A stretch of DNA of 64,000 nucleotides from Streptomyces sp. Alt3 (lineage in GTDB: Bacteria > Actinomycetota > Actinomycetes > Streptomycetales > Streptomycetaceae), in the NCBI RefSeq assembly GCF_030719215.1, contig NZ_CP120983.1:5518001-5582000 (forward strand). Reading direction: 5' to 3'. Positions 17,672-24,508 of this stretch are shown piece after piece. Position numbers and translations under genes: made by a program. Numbering within the stretch: the stretch's first letter is position 1; each line of letters opens with the position of its first letter. The notes beneath the pieces were generated by a model. The model ran no database searches. It worked only from the letters and a program-made list of their open reading frames with translations, and was not told the origin of the DNA.

Positions 17672-18157
17672 GTGAGACGAGCGCGCCCGGGGGCATTGCC
17701 CCGCGGAACGGGCAGCCGTGCCCTGACCAGCGTCGGGGCGGGAGCCGACTTCGTCGGTCCCCCCACCGACCAGACCCTCGAACAGGAACCGGTGGTGACG
17801 GACGAGGAACTGACCCGCTCCAAGCTGTGGCACATCACCCTCAGTGTCTCCGGCGGCCCGACCCCCCTCAAGGAGATCAGACGCGGGCTGGAGCAACTGG
17901 CGCACGACCACCCCTTCCTGCTCACCAGCCGGTACGCCAACGACCACGCGGAGATCCGTTACTGGGAAGAGGCCCGGGACCTGCACGACGCCGCGGCGGT
18001 CGCTCTGCGGCTGTGGGGCGAGCACCGGTCCAGCGCACGGCTCCCGCCCTGGGAGATCGTCGGCCTGGAGGTCATCGACCGGGAGACGTACCACCTGCGT
18101 GTCGCGGAGGGCTACGGCCCGCCGCCGGCCTTCCCCGTCGGGGTGCACCCGTACTGA
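17672..18157 (+). CDS. Conserved-looking hypothetical protein between proB and proA
   Basis: 161 residues. GTG at 17672 has a near-ideal AGGAGG 6 nt upstream. The first 45 residues are basic and look unstructured; the rest is an alternating beta/alpha domain with WHITLSVSGGPTPLKEIRRG, DHPFLLTSRYANDHAEIRYW, RLPPWEIVGLEVIDRETYHL. No catalytic motif, membrane segment or signal peptide is visible. Function unknown. A shorter start at GTG 17795 (MTDEELTRSKLWH) would keep only the folded part. A UUCG-capped hairpin follows about 95 nt later. Confidence 0.75.
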   Translation: MRRARPGALPRGTGSRALTSVGAGADFVGPPTDQTLEQEPVVTDEELTRSKLWHITLSVSGGPTPLKEIRRGLEQLAHDHPFLLTSRYANDHAEIRYWEEARDLHDAAAVALRLWGEHRSSARLPPWEIVGLEVIDRETYHLRVAEGYGPPPAFPVGVHPY

Positions 18158-18252
18158 GGTGCGCCCGTACGGGGGTGTCCGCGTGCGGGGGTGTTGCCCG
18201 CTGCCGACGGGGAGGTGTGGCCGGCACGGAGTACCCGGGCCGACCGGAAGGT

Positions 18253-18274
18253 ACGCCCCGCTTCGGCGGGGTGT
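18253..18274 (+). terminator. UUCG-capped hairpin
   Basis: A 9-bp stem (18253-18261 with 18266-18274) is capped by TTCG. It sits just before the 19-bp repeat array and probably ends the hypothetical gene. Confidence 0.6.
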
Positions 18275-18281
18275 GCCCGCG

Positions 18282-18376
18282 GTGACGGGGTGCATCAGTG
18301 GTGACGGGGTGTGCCTGCGGTGACGGGGTGCACCAGTGGTGACGGGGTGTGTCCGCGGTGACGGGGTGCGTCCGCG
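18282..18376. repeat. Five tandem 19-bp repeats upstream of proA
   Basis: Five consecutive 19-bp units each begin GTGACGGGGTG and vary in the last 8 bases (18282, 18301, 18320, 18339, 18358). A degenerate sixth copy precedes them. They lie in the 458-bp gap 18158-18615, whose remaining GC-rich sequence holds no convincing gene. Confidence 0.9.
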
Positions 18377-18603
18377 TCGACCGGGGGTGCGGCTACCGGC
18401 CGAGAGGGTGCCGGCAGGCCCGCCCGGGAGGCGTGCCGGCGCCAGTCGGATCCGTACCGACAGGGCAGGGCAGGTGGAGCGGTACCGGTCGGCCGGGCAG
18501 TCCTGGTGGAGGTCCCCGACGAGGTGGGCCTGGCGGGGGTCCGGGCAGCGGTACGGCTGTCTCGCATCACGGGATACGTGGCGGATGCCCGCAGCGTGCG
18601 CAC

Positions 18604-18609
18604 TACCCT
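18604..18609 (+). promoter_or_regulatory. -10 box for a leaderless proA transcript
   Basis: TACCCT lies 6 nt before the proA ATG, placing the transcript start at the start codon. No ribosome binding site is present, and no -35 box is recognisable. Confidence 0.5.
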
Positions 18610-18615
18610 GCGGGC

Positions 18616-19899
18616 ATGACCACGCTTTCGCCGTACGACAACATGTCCCCGGTCGCCCAGGCCGCCTACCGGGCACGCGCCGCCGCCGACGACATCGCGC
18701 CACTCCCGCGCGCGGCGAAGGACGACGCCCTGATGGCGATCGCGGACGCACTCGAGGTGCGCACCAGCGAGATCGTCGAGGCGAATGCCGAGGACGTCGC
18801 GAAGGCCCGGGAGGCCGGTACGAGCGAGTCGATCGTCGACCGGCTCACACTGACGCCGGAGCGGATCCGCGCGATCGCCGCGGACGCGCGCGACGTGGCC
18901 GCTCTGCCCGACCCGGTCGGTGAGGTGGTCCGGGGCTCCACCCTCCCCAACGGCATCGATCTGCGTCAGGTGCGGGTGCCGCTCGGAGTCGTCGGCATCA
19001 TCTACGAGGCCCGGCCCAACGTGACGGTCGACGCCGCCGCGCTCTGCCTCAAGTCCGGCAACGCGGTGCTGCTGCGTGGATCTTCGTCGGCGTACGCCTC
19101 CAACACCGCACTCGTTCGGGTGCTCCGTGACGCGGTGGGCGGGTCCGGACTTCCGGCGGACGCGGTGCAGCTCGTCCCGGGCGAGAGCCGTGACTCGGTG
19201 CGCGAACTGATGCGGGCACGCGGCCTCGTCGACGTACTCATCCCGCGCGGCGGTGCCTCGCTGATCCGTACCGTCGTGGAGGAGTCGACGGTTCCCGTCA
19301 TCGAGACGGGCACCGGCAACTGCCACGTGTACGTCGACGCGCAGACCGATCTCGCCATGGCCGTCGAGATCCTGGTCAATTCCAAGGCGCAGCGCCCGAG
19401 CGTGTGCAACTCGGCCGAGACTCTCCTGGTCCACAAGGACATCGCCGCGGACTTCCTGCCCCTGGCCCTGGACGCGCTGGCCGAGGCCGGGGTGACCGTG
19501 CACGGTGACGAGCGGGTGCTCGCCCACGCCGAGGGGTCCAAGGCCACCGTCGTGGCGGCGACGCCGGAGGACTGGGAGACCGAGTACCTCTCGTACGACA
19601 TCGCCGCCGCGGTCGTGGAGTCCCTGGAGTCCGCCGTGGCGCACATCCGGCTCTGGTCCTCAGGCCACACCGAGGCGATCGTCACCACATCGCAGGCGGC
19701 GGCCCGCCGATTCACCCAGTTGGTGGATTCCACGACGGTCGCCGTGAACGCGTCCACCCGTTTCACGGACGGCGGTCAGTTCGGGTTCGGCGCCGAGATC
19801 GGAATCTCCACGCAGAAGCTGCATGCCCGTGGGCCGATGGGGCTGCCCGAGCTGACATCCACGAAGTACATCGTCACCGGCGACGGTCACATCCGTTAG
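18616..19899 (+). CDS. proA: Glutamate-5-semialdehyde dehydrogenase (gamma-glutamyl phosphate reductase)
   Basis: 427 residues. It reduces gamma-glutamyl phosphate with NADPH in proline synthesis. The aldehyde-dehydrogenase fold shows VPLGVVGIIYEARPNVTVDA, LKSGNAVLLRGSSSAYASN, LIPRGGASLIRTV, the catalytic Cys in RPSVCNSAETLLV, and a family-typical end FGFGAEIGISTQKLHARGPM. Length is normal. The start ATG lacks a Shine-Dalgarno and has TACCCT 6 nt upstream, so translation may be leaderless and independent of proB, which lies upstream on the same strand. Confidence 0.96.
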   Translation: MTTLSPYDNMSPVAQAAYRARAAADDIAPLPRAAKDDALMAIADALEVRTSEIVEANAEDVAKAREAGTSESIVDRLTLTPERIRAIAADARDVAALPDPVGEVVRGSTLPNGIDLRQVRVPLGVVGIIYEARPNVTVDAAALCLKSGNAVLLRGSSSAYASNTALVRVLRDAVGGSGLPADAVQLVPGESRDSVRELMRARGLVDVLIPRGGASLIRTVVEESTVPVIETGTGNCHVYVDAQTDLAMAVEILVNSKAQRPSVCNSAETLLVHKDIAADFLPLALDALAEAGVTVHGDERVLAHAEGSKATVVAATPEDWETEYLSYDIAAAVVESLESAVAHIRLWSSGHTEAIVTTSQAAARRFTQLVDSTTVAVNASTRFTDGGQFGFGAEIGISTQKLHARGPMGLPELTSTKYIVTGDGHIR

Positions 19900-19920
19900 C
19901 GGGACCGTTCCCGCCCGGGC

Positions 19921-19953
19921 GAGGCGGCAGGTCGGGTGAGGCGGCAGGTCGGG
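19921..19953. repeat. 16-bp direct repeat after proA
   Basis: The 16-bp word GAGGCGGCAGGTCGGG occurs at 19921-19936 and 19938-19953. An imperfect hairpin (about 19951-19984) follows and may end proA transcription. Confidence 0.7.
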
Positions 19954-19993
19954 CGATTTCGCGGGCTCCCTGCCCAAATCACCCCGCCGGGGC

Positions 19994-19999
19994 TACGCT
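19994..19999 (+). promoter_or_regulatory. -10 box for a leaderless transcript
   Basis: TACGCT lies 6 nt before the GTG of the membrane protein gene at 20006. No ribosome binding site is present. Confidence 0.5.
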
Positions 20000-20005
20000 G
20001 AGGCT

Positions 20006-20617
20006 GTGCCGGACGACGTGGGGGGCAGGCCGTTCCCGGACGGCTGGGAGCCCGACGACGACCGCGGGGGCGCGGACGAGGACTTCGCCTCCGTGGTGTT
20101 CGACGAGGACTTCGTCAGGTCGGCCGAGATCCACGAACCCACCGCGGTCGAGCGTCTCCTCGCCGCCGCCCAGGACCGTGCCGAGGCCGAGGCGTTCAGG
20201 GCGCGTTCGGGCAGTGGTTCCCTGGACGACGATCTCTACGACGACGGGTACGGCCCCGACGGCGTGTACGGCCACGGGAGGGCCTTCGGCGGCTCCTACG
20301 ACCCAGATGACCCCGACGCCGTCCACGAGGACGATGACGGCCCTTACGGGCCGCACGGCGGTGCCCTGCGCCCCTACCGTGGCTCGGCCCGCTGGCACCG
20401 GCCTGTCGCGTGGCTGCTCGCCCTGCTCATGGGGATCGGGATGGTGGCGCTCGCCTTCAGCGCCGTGTACCGGGGCGCGGCCGCCAACCGGCAGGACCAG
20501 GTGCCGCCACCGGCCACCAGCGGCGTCGGTGAGCCGGGCGCGGCCCCTTCCGCCTCGGCCGACTACTCCCGCCCTGCGGTTTCCGCTGTTCCCCGCACAC
20601 CTTCAGCCGCCGAATGA
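20006..20617 (+). CDS. Acidic single-pass membrane protein with VFDExFVR motif
   Basis: 203 residues. A long acidic cytoplasmic N-terminus (about 1-130) carries SVVFDEDFVRSAEIHE at residues 29-44, followed by an Ala/Arg-rich helix and Asp/Tyr/Gly-rich sequence. One membrane segment (about 135-157, AWLLALLMGIGMVALAFSAV) and a 45-residue Pro/Ser/Ala external tail complete it. The same motif occurs in the neighbour at 21134. No enzyme domain is visible and the function is unknown. Position between proA and an M48 protease, near nadD and an LCP gene, hints at cell-envelope work. The start appears leaderless. Confidence 0.82.
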   Translation: MPDDVGGRPFPDGWEPDDDRGGADEDFASVVFDEDFVRSAEIHEPTAVERLLAAAQDRAEAEAFRARSGSGSLDDDLYDDGYGPDGVYGHGRAFGGSYDPDDPDAVHEDDDGPYGPHGGALRPYRGSARWHRPVAWLLALLMGIGMVALAFSAVYRGAAANRQDQVPPPATSGVGEPGAAPSASADYSRPAVSAVPRTPSAAE

Positions 20618-21133
20618 GCAGGGGCGCGACGGCCCCACGTCCGGCAGGCCCAGGCCTGGCCGAGCACCGTCACCTGGCACCGGCACGCGGCACCGGCACG
20701 CGGCACCAGCACCTGTGAACGCGTAGCAAGGCCCAGGTCCTCGCCGGCCGCCTTCCCGAGCTGTTCTCTCCGGTCGCATCCCACCCGTCCCGGCGGCCCG
20801 GCGTCCCGCCATCCCTCCCGACCCTCCTCGGCCGCTCCCCGTGCCGTCCTCCCTGCGGGCCCCGGGCCAGGACGAGACTTCTCCTGCGCCGCCCCTGACC
20901 CCGCCCGGCCGCGCTCCGCCTGCGCTCCCACCTGCGAGGCGTTTACCTTGATGAGGATCGACCCAATCTGAAGGTACGACCTTGTGATCCCTCCTCCCCG
21001 TCCCCGTCCCCGGGGAGAGGGCCAGCCACTTGTCCATCTGTCGAACCCGTGACGGACAGGTCCGCCCGGGGCCAAGTGCCCAGGCGGATCCCAGCGCCAG
21101 CTCCCGCCGGTGGCGCGGAGATCGGGAGAAGTC
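20618..21133. other. 516-bp gap with short tandem repeats
   Basis: No convincing gene is seen. Apart from the 13-bp repeats at 20676-20714, the gap is GC-rich, with purine-rich and pyrimidine-rich runs. An AT-richer patch at about 20940-20985 is the likeliest promoter site for the next gene. Confidence 0.55.
20676..20714. repeat. Three tandem 13-bp repeats
   Basis: Two perfect copies of GGCACCGGCACGC (20676-20688 and 20689-20701) are followed by one variant copy (20702-20714). Confidence 0.85.
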
Positions 21134-22255
21134 ATGACAGGCCGCGAAGAACCGCCCGAAGGGCCGCCCGACAACCCGGGCGGGGAGGACGAGTACCGCT
21201 CACTCGTCTTCGACGAATCGTTCGTCCGCGCTGCCCGGCTGCAGGAATTCTCAGCGCAGGAACGCATGGGCGGGCATGCGCGCGCCGTGCGCTCCCTCCC
21301 CGGCCGTGGCTCCCGCAGGCACCGGCCGCGGGCCGGTATCGCTCTCGTCGTGCTGATCGCGCTGGCATTCGCCGCCGCTGTGTATCTCGGCTTCCGGAAC
21401 CCCTACCCGACGCCCGTCGCCAGGCGCGCGGAGCCGCTGCGGACGACGGTGATCCCGCTCGCCCCCGAGGGCCGTGTACCCGGAGGAACAGCTGAGTCGC
21501 TCCTCGACGACGGTCCGGCAGCGGCCCACGCCACCGGCGCCTCAGGCATCAACCTGCCGTCGGTCAGGCGGACCAAGAACTTCTCGGACAGCCAGGTGAC
21601 CATGGCCCTCACCACGGTCAAGGACTACCTGGTGAACTCCTCTCTCGACCCCGACGTCATCACCGGCGGGGTGGTCCGGCCGGTCGGACGACTCCTCGAC
21701 CCGGATCAGACCGCTCAGTTCGACCGGAGCATGGAGTCCCCGGCCGCCGACGGCGAGCACAGCGCGACCGGCTGGCTGGTGCGCTTCGACCCGGCCGAAG
21801 TGGAACTTGCCGACCCCGACATCAGGGCCCACGGCACTCTCACCTACGCGGAGGCGGGGTCGGACACCCTGGAGGTGGTGTCCGACCACACCTTCACCTA
21901 CGCACTGCGGCCCGCTGTGCCCGGCCCCCACCGGGCCGACGGAGCCTCTCTCTTCACCGTGCGTCGCGTACTGCATTTCCTGCTCGACCGGGAGGACATC
22001 CGGCTGCACCGACTGGAGGTCCGCAGTGCCTACGTCCAGGCCGGCCCCCAGTCGTGCTCGACTGTGACGACGGGAGCCCTGCGCCCTCTGCTCGCGGGCC
22101 GGCAGGCGGACACCCGCGGTCCTGCGGGCACCGACCCCTACGCCAAGGGTGTGCCGACGGCGGCACTCTGCGGCACTCTGGGCATCACGTCCCCGACTCC
22201 GGGCCCTCCTCCGCGGAGCCCGGACGCCTCCAGGTCCCCTCGGAGCCGTCCGTAG
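21134..22255 (+). CDS. Membrane-anchored exported-domain protein with VFDExFVR motif
   Basis: 373 residues; ATG with GGGAG 5 nt upstream. The cytoplasmic N-terminus carries SLVFDESFVRAARLQE (residues 23-38), matching the preceding gene. A basic stretch (RGSRRHRPR) leads into one membrane segment (about 69-90, IALVVLIALAFAAAVYLGF). The external part of about 280 residues is a mixed fold (FSDSQVTMALTTVKDYLVNS, TGWLVRFDPAEVEL, DTLEVVSDHTFTYAL) with two Cys that could pair, and a Pro/Ser-rich tail. No catalytic motif is recognised. Its last 71 bp overlap the M48 protease gene on the other strand. Confidence 0.82.
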   Translation: MTGREEPPEGPPDNPGGEDEYRSLVFDESFVRAARLQEFSAQERMGGHARAVRSLPGRGSRRHRPRAGIALVVLIALAFAAAVYLGFRNPYPTPVARRAEPLRTTVIPLAPEGRVPGGTAESLLDDGPAAAHATGASGINLPSVRRTKNFSDSQVTMALTTVKDYLVNSSLDPDVITGGVVRPVGRLLDPDQTAQFDRSMESPAADGEHSATGWLVRFDPAEVELADPDIRAHGTLTYAEAGSDTLEVVSDHTFTYALRPAVPGPHRADGASLFTVRRVLHFLLDREDIRLHRLEVRSAYVQAGPQSCSTVTTGALRPLLAGRQADTRGPAGTDPYAKGVPTAALCGTLGITSPTPGPPPRSPDASRSPRSRP

Positions 22256-23324
22256 CGCCCGAGCCGCCCTTGCCCGCGTTGCCGCCGCCGGTGTTCCCGC
22301 CGCCCGCGCCCGTGAACTTGTCCCGGAGCTTGCCCCCCAGGTCGCCCGCACCGCCGGCGATGTCACCGACGAGCTTCATCAGCGGGTCCTTGCTGGTGCG
22401 GACCGTGTCCGCGTAGTGCGCGGCGGACTCACGGAACGAGTCAGTCACCGACGTGTCCTTGTCCTCGTCCCGCTTGGGGTAATGGCCGTCCATGATGCGC
22501 TGGAAGTCCCGGCTCTCCGACCACTTCTTCAGCTCGGCAGCCCGCACCGCCGTGAACGGATGCGTCCGAGGCAGCACGTTGAGGATCTTCAGCACGGAGT
22601 CGCGGAGGTCGCCGCTCTTCTCGTACTCGTCGGCCTGGGCCAGGAAGGCGTCGACATTCATCTCGTGAAGATGATTGCCACCGGCGATCTTCATCAGCCC
22701 GCGCATCGACGCGCGCGGGTCCTGTCCCACCAGCAGACCGGCCCGGTCGGCGGACAGCTCCGACTTGCGGAACCACTCGCGCAGCGCTGTAACGATGGCC
22801 ATGATCGCCACATTGCCGAGCGGGATCCAGGCCACCTTGAGCGCGAGGTTGGTCAGGAACAGCAATATCGTGCGGTACACCGAGTGACCGGACAGGGCAT
22901 GGCCCACCTCGTGGCCGACGACGGCTCGCATCTCCTCCTCGTCGAGCAGCTCCACCAGCCCGGTCGACACGACGATGATCGGCTCGTCGAGGCCGATGCA
23001 CATGGCGTTCGGCTGCGGGTTCTGTGTCACGTACATCGGAGGGACCTTCTTGAGATCCAGGATGTAACAGGCGTCCCGCAGCATGTCGTTGAGGTGCGCG
23101 AACTGGGCGTCGCTCACCCGGACGGAGTCCGACAGGAAGAGCAACCGCAGGCTGCGCTCGGGAAGCAGGCCGCTGAGCGCCTTGAAGACGGTGTCGAAAC
23201 CGCTCAGCTTGCGCAGGGCCACCAGGGCCGAGCGGTCCGCCGGATGTTCGTAGGCCCGCGAGGAGATGTCCGGGAATCGCCTGCGCTGCCTGCTCGGCAC
23301 GCTCTCGTGACTGGTGTCGGTCAT
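22185..23324 (-). CDS. M48 family zinc metalloprotease
   Basis: 379 residues. The zinc site is explicit: VVGHEVGHALSG (HEXXH) and ELSADRAGLL, which supplies the third ligand Glu, as in HtpX/Ste24-like peptidases. LFLTNLALKVAWIPLGNVAIM may be a membrane-associated helix. The C-terminus is Gly/Lys-rich and disordered. Such proteins act in membrane protein quality control. The start ATG at 23324 has a G-run upstream. Its 3' end runs 71 bp into the convergent gene ending at 22255. Confidence 0.9.
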   Translation of the reverse strand: MTDTSHESVPSRQRRRFPDISSRAYEHPADRSALVALRKLSGFDTVFKALSGLLPERSLRLLFLSDSVRVSDAQFAHLNDMLRDACYILDLKKVPPMYVTQNPQPNAMCIGLDEPIIVVSTGLVELLDEEEMRAVVGHEVGHALSGHSVYRTILLFLTNLALKVAWIPLGNVAIMAIVTALREWFRKSELSADRAGLLVGQDPRASMRGLMKIAGGNHLHEMNVDAFLAQADEYEKSGDLRDSVLKILNVLPRTHPFTAVRAAELKKWSESRDFQRIMDGHYPKRDEDKDTSVTDSFRESAAHYADTVRTSKDPLMKLVGDIAGGAGDLGGKLRDKFTGAGGGNTGGGNAGKGGSGATDGSEGTWRRPGSAEEGPESGT

Positions 23325-23407
23325 GGATGCCCCCTGTTCGTACGAGACGTTGCTCGTCCCCCTGACAAAAGCCAGCGTATGCGCTGGCGCTACGGTGTGC
23401 GGGGGGC

Positions 23408-23416
23408 TGTGGATAA
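23408..23416 (-). promoter_or_regulatory. DnaA-box-like 9-mer
   Basis: TGTGGATAA is the exact complement of TTATCCACA. It lies 18 nt before a small membrane protein gene and in the promoter area of the divergent M48 protease. Confidence 0.45.
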
Positions 23417-23434
23417 CTTTGAGGAGCGCCCGGA

Positions 23435-23587
23435 ATGCCGCATACCGCCGTCATGCTCGCCGCCGTGTCCGAGGACCAGGGACCGGGCAACACGCTTCGC
23501 GTCGTACTGCTTGTCGCGCTCGTCGGAGCGGCCCTGCTCGCCTGGTTCCTGCTGCGCGGATACCGCAACGACGACAACAACGACTGA
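23435..23587 (+). CDS. Small single-pass membrane protein
   Basis: 50 residues, ATG with GGAG 9 nt upstream. A short N-terminal part (PHTAVMLAAVSEDQGPGN) precedes one membrane helix (LRVVLLVALVGAALLAWFLL) and a charged end RGYRNDDNND. No known domain. It is followed after 84 nt by another tiny membrane protein, and both lie between the M48 protease and nadD. Either could be a regulator or subunit of a membrane complex; this is speculation. Confidence 0.68.
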   Translation: MPHTAVMLAAVSEDQGPGNTLRVVLLVALVGAALLAWFLLRGYRNDDNND

Positions 23588-23671
23588 GTCGGCGTGAGCG
23601 TGCCCGTGACGCCCGCATACGATGTGCCCGACGTCTCCCTCCTGATTCCCGATGGATAGGTCCTGCAGAAG

Positions 23672-23833
23672 ATGAGCCTCTCGAGCACCGCGCACCAGCT
23701 GGTCACCCTCGCCTCCGAAGGCGAGCAGGGTGGTAACCACGAAAGCCTCAGCCCGTACCTCACCGGTGGCGGCGCGCTCGTCGCCCTGTTGCTCCTGCTG
23801 TGGATCACGACGCGCTTCAACCGGGACCGCTGA
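23672..23833 (+). CDS. Small C-tail membrane protein
   Basis: 53 residues. An N-terminal soluble part (SSTAHQLVTLASEGEQGGNH) is followed by ESLSPYLTGGGALVALLLLL and a basic end ITTRFNRDR, so a single helix close to the C-terminus. The sequence looks constrained rather than random, and I judge it real although the ribosome binding site (AGAAG) is poorly spaced. Function unknown. It ends 38 nt before nadD. Confidence 0.72.
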   Translation: MSLSSTAHQLVTLASEGEQGGNHESLSPYLTGGGALVALLLLLWITTRFNRDR

Positions 23834-23857
23834 GTCCGAGGCGAACAGCTGTACCAG

Positions 23858-23863
23858 TAGGGT
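23858..23863 (+). promoter_or_regulatory. Possible -10 box for nadD
   Basis: TAGGGT lies 8 nt before the nadD ATG, consistent with a leaderless or near-leaderless transcript. Confidence 0.4.
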
Positions 23864-23871
23864 CTGCACGC

Positions 23872-24489
23872 ATGGGAGAGCAGGAAGTGCCTACCGGCCG
23901 CGGCAAGCGCCGAATCGGCGTGATGGGCGGGACCTTTGACCCGATCCATCACGGACACCTGGTGGCGGCCAGTGAAGTGGCCGCCCACTTCCAGCTGGAC
24001 GAGGTCGTCTTCGTCCCGACCGGGCAGCCCTGGCAGAAGAGTCACAAGCAGGTGTCCCCGGCCGAGGACCGTTATCTGATGACGGTCATCGCGACCGCGT
24101 CCAACCCGCAGTTCTCCGTCAGCCGCAGCGACATCGACCGCGGCGGACCGACGTACACGATCGACACGCTGCGGGATCTGCGCACGGCCCACGGTGACGC
24201 GGACCTCTTCTTCATCACCGGTGCCGACGCCCTGTCCCAGATCCTGACCTGGCGCGACGCCGAGGAGCTGTTCTCGCTCTCGCACTTCATCGGTGTGACC
24301 CGGCCGGGCCACCTGCTGACGGACGACGGCCTGCCCAAGGGCGGCGTCTCGCTGGTGGAGGTGCCCGCGCTGGCGATCTCGTCCACGGACTGCCGCGCCC
24401 GGGTCGCACAGGGTGAGCCGGTCTGGTACCTGGTACCGGACGGTGTCGTCCGCTACATCGACAAGCGCCAGCTGTACCGCGGCGAATGA
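23872..24489 (+). CDS. nadD: Nicotinate-nucleotide adenylyltransferase
   Basis: 205 residues. It adenylates nicotinate mononucleotide in NAD synthesis. RIGVMGGTFDPIHHGHLVAA has the (H/T)xGH nucleotidyltransferase motif, with VVFVPTGQPWQKSHK and ITGADALSQILTW; the C-terminal SSTDCRARVAQGEPVWYLV stands in place of the usual ISSTxIR motif. It is followed after 19 nt by an LCP-family gene and then rsfS. Confidence 0.95.
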   Translation: MGEQEVPTGRGKRRIGVMGGTFDPIHHGHLVAASEVAAHFQLDEVVFVPTGQPWQKSHKQVSPAEDRYLMTVIATASNPQFSVSRSDIDRGGPTYTIDTLRDLRTAHGDADLFFITGADALSQILTWRDAEELFSLSHFIGVTRPGHLLTDDGLPKGGVSLVEVPALAISSTDCRARVAQGEPVWYLVPDGVVRYIDKRQLYRGE

Positions 24490-24508
24490 GCCACGTAGAG
24501 GGGCACCT

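Noticed and set aside
18282..18376. CRISPR array
   Set aside because: The 19-bp units are directly adjacent with no unique spacers and no cas genes are present.
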